Positions 16,388-25,995 of a stretch of 64,000 nucleotides of DNA are shown piece by piece. Under the pieces are notes generated by a model. It was given only the letters and a program-made list of their open reading frames with translations, had not been told where the DNA came from and did not search any database. A program made the position numbers and the translations under genes. The stretch's first letter is position 1, and every line of letters starts with the position of its first letter. Source of the stretch: Rhodococcus wratislaviensis (GTDB taxonomy: Bacteria > Actinomycetota > Actinomycetes > Mycobacteriales > Mycobacteriaceae); assembly GCF_900455735.1 (NCBI RefSeq), contig NZ_UAUI01000001.1:496001-560000 (forward strand), given 5' to 3'.

Positions 16388-17388
16388 CAGTCGACAGGCC
16401 CTTTCGACGTGTTGTGTCTTCTCGAATCGAGTTCGTCGTCCGCCGTCAAGGCCGCGTCGAGCAGGGTCGCTCCTGCTCCTTGAAGTTCGGCGATCCGCGC
16501 GTTGCGCCGCGCCAGGTCCGCGTGACACTGAACCACAAAGCTGCGTGCCGCCGGGTTCAGGGAACCGGGGCGATGCACGATTCCGAACGGGGTACGGATC
16601 TCAGGGCTCGTTTCGACCACGACGGCACCGAGTCGGTGCGCGGCAGTCGCCATCCGCAGCGGGAGAAAGGCACTGGCGGCGCCATTGAGGACGAGAGTCA
16701 TCTGCGCGTGCCGGTTCGGCACCTGAGCTCTGACCACGGGGATCACCGATTCCCGTCGCAGTATCGACGTGACAATGTCATTCTCCCGGCGGGCCGAATT
16801 GCTCACCGCCAGCGGAACGTCATGAAGCCGAGCCAACTCGAAGGGCCCGCCCGTCTCCGACGAGGTGCCCGGTGGCCTCACCAGCAACAACCGCTGGACC
16901 CCCAGTTCCACCCGTTCGAGATTGTCCGTCGGAATCGGGAACGTGGTGAATCCGAGCTCACAATGCCCGGCCAGCACCTCGTCACACAGCTCTCGGGCGG
17001 CGGGAAACTCCGACAGGTCGATTCGGATGTCGGGGTACAGACGTGTGAACGACGCACTCCACGCGGCGACCGCCTCACTGGACATCTCCGGCATCGTTCC
17101 GATCGTGATGGACCCGACCTGCAGTTCACGGGCTCCCCGCATGATGTCTTCCGCAGCGACTACGTCACCGAGCACTCTGCGTGCGGGCTCGACCAGCAGT
17201 TGACCCGCCGGATTGAGGACGAGATTACGTCCGGTCCGGTGGAACAAGGTCAACTTCAGTTCGCGTTCGAGCTGGCGTATTCCCTGTGACAGGGTCGCCT
17301 GTGCGACGTGGAGGTGCTGGGCCGCGCGGTTGACTCCCCCGTGCTCGACGATGGCAAGGAAGTACTCGAGCTGTCGGAGATCCATCAT
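16387..17388 (-). CDS. LysR family regulator of module A
   Basis: A 333-residue LysR protein with an N-terminal winged helix (MDLRQLEYFLAIVEHGGVNR then HVAQATLSQGIRQLERELK) and a substrate-binding-fold C-terminal domain. It is clearly a paralogue of the LysR at 21436-22461: the first 75 residues agree at well over half of positions. It lies 37 bases downstream of the module A acyl-CoA dehydrogenase on the same strand, so it is probably co-transcribed with the genes it controls. The stop overlaps the YidH-like start by one base. Confidence 0.92.
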   Translation of the reverse strand: MMDLRQLEYFLAIVEHGGVNRAAQHLHVAQATLSQGIRQLERELKLTLFHRTGRNLVLNPAGQLLVEPARRVLGDVVAAEDIMRGARELQVGSITIGTMPEMSSEAVAAWSASFTRLYPDIRIDLSEFPAARELCDEVLAGHCELGFTTFPIPTDNLERVELGVQRLLLVRPPGTSSETGGPFELARLHDVPLAVSNSARRENDIVTSILRRESVIPVVRAQVPNRHAQMTLVLNGAASAFLPLRMATAAHRLGAVVVETSPEIRTPFGIVHRPGSLNPAARSFVVQCHADLARRNARIAELQGAGATLLDAALTADDELDSRRHNTSKGPVD

Positions 17389-17425
17389 TCCATCATCCCT
17401 TCAACGGAACAGTGGGCGGCATCGC

Positions 17426-18619
17426 TCACACTCGATACGAGTTGGGTAGCGCGCCGTCCGTCGCGACCTGTCGGATCATCGCCTTGGCCAGGTTTCGTTC
17501 ATGGACCGGGGAGGATCCCTCGTAGATGCGCAGCGCACGAACATCACGCCACATCCGCGGCACAGGGTGCGCCCCGACGATGCCCTCACCGCCCAGTAGC
17601 TGAACGCAACGGTCGGCGACCCGGCTCGCCATCTCGGAGCTGTACAGCTTGGCGGCGGCGATGCGGTGGCGTGGGATGTCGCCCGCGTCGAACGCTCGCG
17701 CACTCTCCACTGTCAGTGCACGCCCGGCCTCGAGTTCGGCGAAGCCGGCTCCGAGTGTCGCCTGAACCGCGCCGAGATCCGCCAGCGGAGCACCGAACTG
17801 TCGGCGGCCGTTGACATGCGACGTCGTCTCTTCCAACATTCGAGTGGCCTGGCCGACACAGGTCGCGGCGACGTGCAAGCGGGCATGGTTGATGCCGCGC
17901 AGTGCCATTGTCAGCCCCGAGCCCTCGAGACCCCCGAGAAGATTCGCCGCGGGCACCTCGACACTGTCGAAGTAGATCTCACCGACCGGCGCCTCGGCGT
18001 GCCCGTTCATGATCGTGGGCAGGACCGTCCGCACGCCGGGCGAGGAGGCGTCCACGATGAGGGCTGAGACCCCGCCGGCGCCCTCGTCGGATTCGTCGGT
18101 CCGTGCGAAGACGACGAACGCGTCCGCCCAGGCGGCGTTCGTGATGTACCGCTTGCTTCCGTCGAGCACGTACACGTCGCCTCGACGCACGGCGGTGGTG
18201 CGCAGGTGGGCTGCATCCGAGCCCGCCGCTTCCTCGGTGAGAGCGAATGCCGTGACCAACTCGCCTGCGGCCATGGCCGGAAGCATCCGCCGGCGCTGTT
18301 CCTCGGTGCCGTGGTCGAGGATCGCCTGCGAACACAGTCCGATCACGGTCGAGAAGCGTGACCGGTAGACGCACGACGCACGGGTGAATTCGAAGGTGAG
18401 CTGGACCTGCTGCTCCATCGACCATTCGAGGCCACCGTACGCACGGGGGATGGAGATGCCGAACAGGCCGAGTGCCGCCATCCGCTCCAGGATTCGGGCG
18501 GGAACCTCACCCGCCTCGACCATCTCGTTCTCGGCGGGGATGAGTTCGTTTCGGGTGAAGTCGGCAATTGCCTTCCGGTAGGTGGGAAAGTCGTAGTCCA
18601 GGATCTCTGGGTCGATCAT
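17426..18619 (-). CDS. Acyl-CoA dehydrogenase, module A
   Basis: A 397-residue FAD enzyme introducing an alpha,beta double bond into an acyl-CoA. The FAD/substrate signature FALTEEAAGSD is at 125-135, and the canonical catalytic glutamate is in IYEGSS at about residue 367, as in medium- or short-chain enzymes. It follows the CoA-transferase gene by 24 bases in the order MFS-CaiB-ACAD. Together these predict import, activation by CoA transfer and dehydrogenation of one organic acid. The substrate is not recognisable. Confidence 0.92.
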   Translation of the reverse strand: MIDPEILDYDFPTYRKAIADFTRNELIPAENEMVEAGEVPARILERMAALGLFGISIPRAYGGLEWSMEQQVQLTFEFTRASCVYRSRFSTVIGLCSQAILDHGTEEQRRRMLPAMAAGELVTAFALTEEAAGSDAAHLRTTAVRRGDVYVLDGSKRYITNAAWADAFVVFARTDESDEGAGGVSALIVDASSPGVRTVLPTIMNGHAEAPVGEIYFDSVEVPAANLLGGLEGSGLTMALRGINHARLHVAATCVGQATRMLEETTSHVNGRRQFGAPLADLGAVQATLGAGFAELEAGRALTVESARAFDAGDIPRHRIAAAKLYSSEMASRVADRCVQLLGGEGIVGAHPVPRMWRDVRALRIYEGSSPVHERNLAKAMIRQVATDGALPNSYRV

Positions 18620-18643
18620 GTGCGGAACCTTTCGAAGTAGGTG

Positions 18644-19837
18644 TCAGTTGAGTGCGGAAATGCCAACGACGCAGCTGTCGAGCAGTCCGGCCACGTCTTC
18701 GTCCGTGTAGCCGAGTTCGTGCAGGACGGCCGCCGTGTGCTGCCCGGTGGTCGGCGCGGCGACCGATGCGGTGCGGCGACGGCCATCGAGTGTGAAAGCC
18801 AGCCCGGGACTGGTGAACGACGCGCCGTCAGCGCCGGCGACGTCGACGAGGACGCCGGAAGCCACGACATCCTTGTCCTCGGCCAGGTCGTCGAAGGATC
18901 GGATTGCGCCGCATACGATCTGGGCGGACAGCAACCGCTCCACGGCCTGATCGCGCGTCATCGTGCCGAACGCCTCGGAGAGAGTCGTCAAGAGTTCGTG
19001 CCGGTGCGCGACGCGCGCCGGGTTGTCGGCGAACCGCGGATCGTCGATCATGTCCGCGCGGTCGATGAGATGACAGAGCGCAGACCACTTTTCGTCCGTG
19101 TAGGCCGAGAGCACGATCTTTCCGTCCGTCAGGGTGACGACATCCGCAGCCGGTGCGGCGTGCGCCTGACCATTTCCTTTGCGCCGCGGCGCCTGCCCCG
19201 TGATCGTGTACTCCCCCCAGTTCGCCGCCTGCATCGCGAGTGCCGCCTCCATCAGCGAGGTCTGAACGTGCGCGCCTCGACCGGTAGACGTTCGTTGGTA
19301 CAGCGCGGCGAGGATGCCGGTGGCGAGTGCATTGGCCGCGGTGACGTCTGCGGCGGGCAGCCCCAGCCGTTGCGGCTCCCCGTCCGCTTCCCCAGTGACG
19401 TGCATCAGCCCGAACTCCGCCTGCGCTGCGATGTCGAGTCCCGGACGGGCGCTCGAGGGCCCGTTGACCCCGAATCCGGTCACGCTCCCGTGCACGAGTC
19501 GGGGGTAACGGCGGCTCAACTCGTCCGCTCCGATTCCCAGACGTTCGGCGGAGCCGTTGCGGAAATTCTGAACCAGCACATCGGCTTCGGCCAGCAACCG
19601 GTGGAGAATCACCCGGGCTTCTTCTCGGCTCAGATCGAGGGCGATGCTGCGTTTGTCCCTGTTGTAGGCCTGCACCATCGCTTCGCCGAACGTGCCGATG
19701 ACCCGCGCCTGATCGCCGCGCAAGCTCTCGACTTTCAGGACGTCCGCGCCGAGATCCGCGAGGGTCTGGCAGGCGCTGGGTCCGGCGATGTACTGGCCGA
19801 GGTCGAGTACCCGGATGCCGGTCAGAGGTCCACTCAT
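18644..19837 (-). CDS. CaiB/BaiF type III CoA-transferase, module A
   Basis: A 397-residue enzyme transferring CoA between a donor thioester and a carboxylic acid. GIRVLDLGQYIAGPSACQTL opens the Rossmann part, and the catalytic aspartate of the formyl-CoA transferase family is in RPGLDIAAQAEFG at about 140. The glycine-rich WGEYTITGQAPRRKGNG loop follows. The ATG at 19837 lies five bases after the MFS stop; a GTG at 19846 that overlaps that stop is also possible. It is a full-length paralogue of the module B transferase at 24737-25921. Confidence 0.92.
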   Translation of the reverse strand: MSGPLTGIRVLDLGQYIAGPSACQTLADLGADVLKVESLRGDQARVIGTFGEAMVQAYNRDKRSIALDLSREEARVILHRLLAEADVLVQNFRNGSAERLGIGADELSRRYPRLVHGSVTGFGVNGPSSARPGLDIAAQAEFGLMHVTGEADGEPQRLGLPAADVTAANALATGILAALYQRTSTGRGAHVQTSLMEAALAMQAANWGEYTITGQAPRRKGNGQAHAAPAADVVTLTDGKIVLSAYTDEKWSALCHLIDRADMIDDPRFADNPARVAHRHELLTTLSEAFGTMTRDQAVERLLSAQIVCGAIRSFDDLAEDKDVVASGVLVDVAGADGASFTSPGLAFTLDGRRRTASVAAPTTGQHTAAVLHELGYTDEDVAGLLDSCVVGISALN

Positions 19838-19842
19838 GGCGC

Positions 19843-21189
19843 TCACCGTGTCTCTCGCGCCGCGTGTTCGGCCGTCAGATCCTCGAGCCTGGCCTTGGCC
19901 CGCTCCGGGTTGAGCATCACGCCACCGACGACGCCGAGCACGCACACCGTGATGCCGACGAACATGAAACCGGTCGAGTAGCCCTGTGCCGCGCTGGGCG
20001 CATGCTCGACGATCAGTCCGAGGGCGTATGGGGCGACGATGCCCGCGACGCTGTAGGCGGCGATGATGCAGCCGAAGAACGCCACCCGCTGCCGCGCCGG
20101 CAGGAAGTCGGACGCACCCGCGAAGGCGACGGAGAACGCGACGCTGTTGACCGCAAACGCGGCAATCACGAACACCAACTGCAACGGTCCCGGCGCGAGC
20201 TGAGTGAAGATCACCATCGAGATGCCTCCGACCAGCAGGTACGCGCCGGTGAGGTAGCCGCGTGCGACCCGTGCGCTGTAACCCTTGCGGAGCAGCCGCC
20301 CGGACAGCAGGCCCGCCGAGAGCAGGACCGCAACCGCGACGACGTACGGCAATGTCACCAGCGTGCCGACGGTGCTCGCCGAGTATCCGAGCCCTTCGTT
20401 CATGTAGGCAGGCAGCCACGCCACCTTGAGCGAGGAGATGAGATAGCCGGCGAACGAGAGGAGGACGAGACCCCAGAAACTCTGCAACGTCAGCAGGCGC
20501 CGGAAGGGAACCACGATCTTGCCGTTGGGGTCTTCGATCTTCGCGACGCCCTCGACCGCAGCCTCCGTCCGCTTGAACGGCAACTTCTCCGTGTACCAGA
20601 ACCACCCGATCACCCACAGCACACCCAGGGCAACGAGGACCGCGAATGCGGCGTGCCAGGACCAGGTCAGGATCACCCATGTCAGGACAGGGGCGGCCAC
20701 CAGTGGGCCCACCGAGGAGCCGGCGTTGACGAGGGCGCCGGCCGTCGCCCTCCTGTCGGGCGCAAAACGGTCGGCGACGATCGACTGACATAGCGCGTGC
20801 GCGGGACCTTCGAAGAAGCCCAACGCAATTCGGCACACGAGGAGCACACCGAACGACGTCGGAGCGGTCAGGGGCAGCATGCTGACAATCCAGGTCACCA
20901 TCAGCAGTCCGGCACCCCAGGTGTACGAGATCTTGCGGAGTACCGCGGTGAGGGTGACCGCACCGATGGCGAACAGCCAGAAGAAGGCACTGCTGAGCAG
21001 CCCATACTGACCTGCGGTGATTCCGAGGTCGTCACGGATCTGGTGGCTCGCCAGTCCGATCGCGGCCTTGTCGGCAAAGTTCAGCGTGAAGAACAGGAAC
21101 AGCAGGACGACAATGCCCCACGCACGCCGGCTCGCACGACGCGGCGGCCGGTGCCCGGTGTCGCCCGGACTGGTTTCGATCGTCACCAT
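19843..21189 (-). CDS. MFS transporter, module A
   Basis: A 448-residue twelve-helix major facilitator protein. The first helix contains LNFADKAAIGLASHQIRDDLG, an arrangement seen in the anion:cation symporter branch that imports organic acids, and ALGFFEGPAHALCQS is in helix 4. The ATG follows a strong GGAGGA site. It leads the module A operon, with a 246-base intergenic region shared with the divergent LysR of module B. It probably imports the acid handled by the downstream transferase and dehydrogenase. Confidence 0.9.
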   Translation of the reverse strand: MVTIETSPGDTGHRPPRRASRRAWGIVVLLFLFFTLNFADKAAIGLASHQIRDDLGITAGQYGLLSSAFFWLFAIGAVTLTAVLRKISYTWGAGLLMVTWIVSMLPLTAPTSFGVLLVCRIALGFFEGPAHALCQSIVADRFAPDRRATAGALVNAGSSVGPLVAAPVLTWVILTWSWHAAFAVLVALGVLWVIGWFWYTEKLPFKRTEAAVEGVAKIEDPNGKIVVPFRRLLTLQSFWGLVLLSFAGYLISSLKVAWLPAYMNEGLGYSASTVGTLVTLPYVVAVAVLLSAGLLSGRLLRKGYSARVARGYLTGAYLLVGGISMVIFTQLAPGPLQLVFVIAAFAVNSVAFSVAFAGASDFLPARQRVAFFGCIIAAYSVAGIVAPYALGLIVEHAPSAAQGYSTGFMFVGITVCVLGVVGGVMLNPERAKARLEDLTAEHAARETR

Positions 21190-21319
21190 GAATATCCTCC
21201 GGAAGTGTGAGCGCTCAGGCAGTGGATGGCCCCGATGGCATATGCAATGGAGACCCTGAAGCGGTACCCACAGCACAGCCGAGTCGCGGCGCAGCATCAA
21301 CTGGCAATTCGCGGTCGGA

Positions 21320-21340
21320 CCATACGGTTTTGCCTATAGG
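21320..21340. promoter_or_regulatory. Candidate LysR box between module A and LysR-B
   Basis: The sequence CCATA-cggttTTGCC-TATAGG forms a partial inverted repeat in the divergent region, 95 bases before the LysR-B start. The elements CCATA and TTGCCTAT recur, inverted and with wider spacing, in front of the module B operon (22470-22492). Such AT-ended dyads are typical LysR sites; binding is inferred. Confidence 0.4.
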
Positions 21341-21435
21341 TTCTGGTCAGGTGCGTCCGGCGGGCCGGGACCGAGGGCACAACGCCGGCAGACTGGGGCA
21401 CTGCCGCCACGGGCCCTGTGGGTTACGTTTCCAGC

Positions 21436-22461
21436 ATGGACGTGCGGCAGATGGAGTATTTTCTTGCAGTCGTGGACAACGGCGGCATCAACAGAGCGGC
21501 CGAGGCCTTGCACGTCGCCCAGCCGTCGTTGTCCCAGTCCGTCCGCAAGCTCGAACAGGAGCTGAAGACCGAGCTGTTTCACCGCGTCGGCCGGGGCCTG
21601 GTTTTGGCTCCAGCCGGTGAGGCGCTGGTCGGGCCGGCACGGCAAGTGTTGCGAGAAATGGATGTCGCACGCGCGGCGGTCCGCGAGGTCCGCGAGGTCA
21701 AGCGCGGACGGATCGACATAGCCGCGCTCTCGGACATGTCGACGGATCCTCTGTCGGTGTGGGTCGCCCGCTTCAGGGTCAACCATCCCGACGTTCGGCT
21801 GCGCGTCGAAGAGCGCGATGACGTTGCGGGAGTCGCGGAACTCGTCAAGACCGGTGCGTGCGAGCTCGGCATGACGATGCTTCCGCTGCCCCGGGACGAG
21901 CTCGCGAGTCATCCCCTGGTCAGCCAGCATTTTGCACTGGTGTGCCCACCCGGAACGGAGGACGACCTGCCCGACCCCGCCCCGCTCGAGATGCTGAATG
22001 GCATCCCACTCGTCATCGGTGACCGTCATACCGCCAGTCGCGACTACATCGAGGAGATGCTGCGCAGAAGTGGAGTCGAGGCCAACATCGTCGTCGAGGT
22101 ACCGCAGCGGGGAGCCGTGCTCCCGATGGTGCTGGCGGGAGCTGGAGCGGCGATCATGCCGCATCGGATCGCCGTCGAGGCACAGCAACGGGGAGCCGTC
22201 GTGAAGGAACTCGACCCTCCCCTGCGCCGGGACGTCGGAATCGTCCATCGGCGCGGCCGGCTCACCGAAGCAGCCTCGGCCTTCCTGGAGGAGTCCACGG
22301 AACTGGTGGATTCGTGGGCGAGGGCCATCGATCGCCGTATGCACGCAGGGCATTCGCGGATCGAGGCCGCCGCCCTCACTGTTGCGGCGATGGAGCGTCG
22401 CACCCTGGCCGAGTTTCGCAAGGCGTCGCCACTGCAGAGCCGAAGAGCTTCTTCGTCCTGA
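21436..22461 (+). CDS. LysR family regulator of module B
   Basis: A 341-residue LysR protein: winged helix MDVRQMEYFLAVVDNGGINR followed by HVAQPSLSQSVRKLEQELK, then an effector domain with CELGMTMLPLPRDE and a GAGAAIMPHRIA segment. It is paralogous to the LysR of module A. It stands between the divergent MFS of module A and the ECH-led operon of module B on its own strand, so it could regulate both. The start at ATG 21436 gives the standard N-terminus. Confidence 0.92.
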   Translation: MDVRQMEYFLAVVDNGGINRAAEALHVAQPSLSQSVRKLEQELKTELFHRVGRGLVLAPAGEALVGPARQVLREMDVARAAVREVREVKRGRIDIAALSDMSTDPLSVWVARFRVNHPDVRLRVEERDDVAGVAELVKTGACELGMTMLPLPRDELASHPLVSQHFALVCPPGTEDDLPDPAPLEMLNGIPLVIGDRHTASRDYIEEMLRRSGVEANIVVEVPQRGAVLPMVLAGAGAAIMPHRIAVEAQQRGAVVKELDPPLRRDVGIVHRRGRLTEAASAFLEESTELVDSWARAIDRRMHAGHSRIEAAALTVAAMERRTLAEFRKASPLQSRRASSS

Positions 22462-22469
22462 ACCAACAG

Positions 22470-22492
22470 ATAGGCAATTGCAGTCGATATGG
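22470..22492. promoter_or_regulatory. Candidate LysR box upstream of the module B operon
   Basis: ATAGGCAA and TATGG flank ttgcagtcga; read on the other strand this is CCATA-N10-TTGCCTAT, sharing both half-elements with the site at 21320-21340. It is about 100 bases before the enoyl-CoA hydratase start, a usual activator position. It was found by eye, without a statistical test. Confidence 0.35.
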
Positions 22493-22593
22493 GCAGATCT
22501 GCATCTTTGACGCTGCCGATTAGCGAACGTTAGATGTGATGCACGTCATCTCGAGGACGATCCCGCGATGACCGGCACTCCAGGAGGCGTTCG

Positions 22594-23388
22594 ATGTCAG
22601 CTCATGTCAATTGTTCGATCAGCGACGGTGTCGCGACCGTGACGCTCACCAATCCTGCACGGCGAAACGCACTTTCATATCAGATGTTCGAGGAACTGGG
22701 AGACACATTTCGATCCCTCGAAGGGGCGGCGGAGGTCCGTGTCATCGTGCTCACCGGCGCCGGTTCGGCTTTCTGTGTCGGCGCCGACCTCGCAGCCGAC
22801 CCACAGAAGCGATCTCTGCGCGGTGACTCGATCGAAAGCGACACCGCCCGGCTTCGGCTGGCAAGCCAGGTGGCGCAGCAGCTGTATCTGATGCCGCAAC
22901 CGACCATCGCCGCCATCAACGGCGCCTGCGCCGGTGCCGGTCTGTCGCTGGCAGCGGCCGCAGACTTCCGGATCGCAGCGGACAGTGCCGTATTCAACAC
23001 CGCATTCCTGACTGCCGGCTTGTCCGGCGACCTCGCCGGGATCTGGTTCCTCACCCGCGCCCTCGGCGGTGCGCGAGCGCGAGAGCTGTTCCTGGCACCG
23101 GACAAGTTCGGCGCGGACCGGGCCGCGGAACTCGGTCTCGTGAGTGAGATCGTGCCGGCCGACGGGCTCGACAAGGCAGCGCACGCACTCGCCGATCGGC
23201 TGACGCGCTGCGCGCCGATTGCCGTGCGGGCGATGAAGCAGAACCTGATCAATGCGCAGACAGCGCCGCTCGCCGACTACCTCGTCACCGAAGTCGATCG
23301 CATGGTCCGGTGTTTCCACACCGACGACGCCAAGGAGGCCGCAGCGGCCTTCCTGCAGAAGCGCCGACCCGCCTTCACGGGACAGTGA
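22594..23388 (+). CDS. Enoyl-CoA hydratase/isomerase, module B
   Basis: A 264-residue crotonase-fold enzyme. The CoA-binding and oxyanion loop AFCVGADLAADP and the second oxyanion segment AINGACAGAGLSLAAAADFR are present. The second catalytic acid region (AFLTAGLSGDLAGIWFL) carries GLSGD where classical hydratases have a Glu in GxPE; this variant occurs in related isomerases and hydrolases, so the precise reaction is open. It is the first gene of ECH-MFS-CaiB-ACAD and has no counterpart in module A. Confidence 0.9.
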   Translation: MSAHVNCSISDGVATVTLTNPARRNALSYQMFEELGDTFRSLEGAAEVRVIVLTGAGSAFCVGADLAADPQKRSLRGDSIESDTARLRLASQVAQQLYLMPQPTIAAINGACAGAGLSLAAAADFRIAADSAVFNTAFLTAGLSGDLAGIWFLTRALGGARARELFLAPDKFGADRAAELGLVSEIVPADGLDKAAHALADRLTRCAPIAVRAMKQNLINAQTAPLADYLVTEVDRMVRCFHTDDAKEAAAAFLQKRRPAFTGQ

Positions 23389-23405
23389 CGCACCTCCCGC
23401 ATGCC

Positions 23406-24740
23406 ATGAACGGAGTTCACCCCTTGACGCTCAATACTTCTCGTCGACGACGATCAGTTGCTACAACGCCCTCCACGCCGGCTGCTTGGACGATAACGCT
23501 TCTGCTACTGGTCTTCATGCTGCTGAATTTCGCCGACAAGGCGGTTCTCGGTTTCGCGGGCGTCCACATCATGAAGGATCTGGGACTCACGCCCCAACAG
23601 TTCGGGATGGTGCAGAGCGCATTCTTCTGGCTCTTCGCCGTCGGCGCCATCGTGATCGGTGCACTGACTTCGAAGATCAACGTGCGCTGGCTACTGTCTG
23701 CGGTCATGCTCGTCTGGATCGTTACGATGTTGCCGCTGCTCGGTCCTGTCAGCCTCATTGTCCTGCTCGCCTGCCGCATCATGCTCGGATTCGCGGAAGG
23801 TCCCGCCTTCGCGCTGGCAACCCATGTCGTGCACTCGTGGTTCCCGCCGGAGAGGCGCGCCCTGCCCGCCGGCGTCGTGGCCGCCGGGGCATCCATCGGA
23901 CCGCTCATCGCAGCACCCACCCTGACCTGGGTGATCGTCACGTGGTCCTGGCACGCCGCCTTCGGAGTGCTCATCGCGGCGGGCCTCGTGTGGTCGATCG
24001 CTTGGCTCCTCCTCGGCAAGGACGCCCCGGAATCGGTCACTACCCGGAATCCGGAGACCACTGCAGCGGCCGACCTTCCGGCGGAGGCGCCGTACCGAGT
24101 CCTGCTCACCACCGGAACCATCGTCGGCATCGCACTGCTGACCTTCTTCTCGTACTGGTCCACCACCCTGAAGATTTCCTGGCTGCCGCTGTTCCTGTCC
24201 GATGGTCTGGGCTACGACACGATCACCGCCGGACGGTTGATCACGCTTCCGTACGCGGTCGCGGCCGTAGCCTCGATCAGCGCGGGCCTTCTGTCGAACG
24301 CGTTGACCGCGCGCGGCGTCTCACGGCGGATCACCAGGGGATATCTGACCGGTGGTCTGGTCGTCGCCGCTGGAGTCTCGATGTTCCTGTTCACCACGAT
24401 CGGTACCGGGCCGTTGCAGATGGTCCTCATTACGCTTGCATTCTCGTTGAACACCGCCGCGTACGCGGTGGCCTTCGTCGCCGTCGGCGACCTGGTGCAC
24501 CCCAAGCAGCGTGGCACCATCCTCGGCTGCCTCGTCGCGTTCTACAGCATGGCCGGTGTCATCGCGCCGCTCCTGCTCGGCCACTTCGTCGGCGACGCGG
24601 CGGACAAGGCGAGCGGTTACGGTCAGGGGTTCGCGATCACCGGACTGCTCATGGTCTTCGGCGGCCTGGCCGCCACGTTCTTGGTCCGGCCAGATCGAGA
24701 TGCGGTCAAAATATCTGCACGAGTAGAGGTGTCGAAGTGA
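23406..24740 (+). CDS. MFS transporter, module B
   Basis: A 444-residue twelve-helix transporter paralogous to that of module A: LNFADKAVLGFAGVHIMKDL in helix 1, LGFAEGPAFALATHVVHSW in helix 4, and a similar closing helix. The ATG at 23406 lies 18 bases after the hydratase stop; a TTG at 23424 with GGAG upstream is an alternative. Its stop overlaps the CoA-transferase GTG by four bases. It probably imports an organic acid related to the module A substrate. Confidence 0.9.
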   Translation: MNGVHPLTLNTSRRRRSVATTPSTPAAWTITLLLLVFMLLNFADKAVLGFAGVHIMKDLGLTPQQFGMVQSAFFWLFAVGAIVIGALTSKINVRWLLSAVMLVWIVTMLPLLGPVSLIVLLACRIMLGFAEGPAFALATHVVHSWFPPERRALPAGVVAAGASIGPLIAAPTLTWVIVTWSWHAAFGVLIAAGLVWSIAWLLLGKDAPESVTTRNPETTAAADLPAEAPYRVLLTTGTIVGIALLTFFSYWSTTLKISWLPLFLSDGLGYDTITAGRLITLPYAVAAVASISAGLLSNALTARGVSRRITRGYLTGGLVVAAGVSMFLFTTIGTGPLQMVLITLAFSLNTAAYAVAFVAVGDLVHPKQRGTILGCLVAFYSMAGVIAPLLLGHFVGDAADKASGYGQGFAITGLLMVFGGLAATFLVRPDRDAVKISARVEVSK

Positions 24741-25921
24741 ACCAGCCACTCGACGGTGTGCGGGTAGTCGACTTCGGGCAGTTCATCGCGGCTCCGGCTG
24801 CGACGCAGATCCTGGTCGACCTGGGCGCAGATGTCATCAAGGTCGAGCCGGTGACCGGTGAGGCGGCCCGGACAATCGGACTCTACGGCGAGGCAATTCT
24901 GCGGACCTACAATCGCGGAAAGCGCGCCGTCGCCGTCGACCTCGCGACTCCGCGCGGACAGCAGCTCGCACACCGGCTCATCGCCGATGCCGACATCGTC
25001 GTGCAGAATTTACGACCGGGCGTGATGGAGCGTTTCGGGCTCGGTGCTGCCGCCGTCCGCGCGGCGCACCCCCAGGTGATCTATGCGACGGTGAGCGGAT
25101 TCGGGCTACACGGGCCATCGAAGCAACGAGCCGGCCTCGACATCGCCGCCCAGGCCGAGAGCGGAATCATGTGGGTCACCGGTGAAGCCGACGGCGAACC
25201 GCAGCGAGTCGGCTTCCCGGTCGTCGACGCTGCCGCAGCCCAAGTGTTTGCGCAGGCGATCCTCGGCGCTTACGTCCGCAGGCTTCGCTTCGGAACCGGG
25301 GACGAGGTGGAGGTCTCCCTGCTCGAGGTGGCAGTGCACCTGCAGGGACCCAACTGGGGTGAATACCTGCTGACCGGCAAACCACCGGTGCGCAGTGGTA
25401 ACGGGCAACCGACCGTGGCCCCAGCAGCCGACATCATGCCCACACTGGACGGCGCGATCGTGCTGTCCGCCTATTCGGCACCGCACTTCGCGAAGCTGTG
25501 CGAACTGATCGCACGCCCCGACCTGGCACGGGACGAGCGGTTCGAATCCAACGCGGCGCGGGTCCGGAACCGATCAGCACTACTCATCGAGCTGCGTGCC
25601 GCCTTCGCGGATCAGAGCACCGACCAGGCGATGGACCTGCTCACCCCGAACGGGATTGTCGCCGGGCGCATCAGCAGCTACGACGAGGTGCGCAAGAACC
25701 CCGACGTGGAGGCCACCGGTCTCTTCATCGAGGTCGACGGTACCGACGGCACACAGCACACCACGCTGGGGGCACCGTGGAACCTGGGTAGCGTCCCCAG
25801 TTCGAGCCGTGCGGGTGCGCCGACCCTCGGTCAGCACACGGCGGAAATCCTCGGCCGGCTCGGCTACTCGCCGGAGGATATCGCGGATCTGCAGGCGCAG
25901 CGCGTGATTCACCTCCCCTAG
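24737..25921 (+). CDS. CaiB/BaiF type III CoA-transferase, module B
   Basis: A 394-residue CoA-transferase starting at a GTG in a GTGA overlap with the MFS stop. It has GVRVVDFGQFIAAPAATQIL at the N-terminus, the catalytic Asp in RAGLDIAAQAESG, and TGEADGEPQRVGFP, a string shared nearly unchanged with module A. The strong similarity marks the pair as products of one duplication. It supplies the acyl-CoA that the next gene can dehydrogenate. Confidence 0.92.
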   Translation: MNQPLDGVRVVDFGQFIAAPAATQILVDLGADVIKVEPVTGEAARTIGLYGEAILRTYNRGKRAVAVDLATPRGQQLAHRLIADADIVVQNLRPGVMERFGLGAAAVRAAHPQVIYATVSGFGLHGPSKQRAGLDIAAQAESGIMWVTGEADGEPQRVGFPVVDAAAAQVFAQAILGAYVRRLRFGTGDEVEVSLLEVAVHLQGPNWGEYLLTGKPPVRSGNGQPTVAPAADIMPTLDGAIVLSAYSAPHFAKLCELIARPDLARDERFESNAARVRNRSALLIELRAAFADQSTDQAMDLLTPNGIVAGRISSYDEVRKNPDVEATGLFIEVDGTDGTQHTTLGAPWNLGSVPSSSRAGAPTLGQHTAEILGRLGYSPEDIADLQAQRVIHLP

Positions 25922-25995
25922 CGCTTGCCATCTCGACAACGAGGACCGGCAATATGTCGACTCCTCCCCTACCCGTACCCGATTCAGGAGAGACC

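Noticed and set aside
19838-20836. N-terminal extension of the module A CoA-transferase to 730 codons
   Set aside because: The extension overlaps the MFS gene in another frame and reads as Arg/Gly-rich shadow; the family starts at the ATG at 19837.
23252-24736. N-terminal extension of the module B CoA-transferase to 889 codons
   Set aside because: It overlaps the MFS gene in another frame; the GTG at 24737 gives the normal start and a GTGA overlap.
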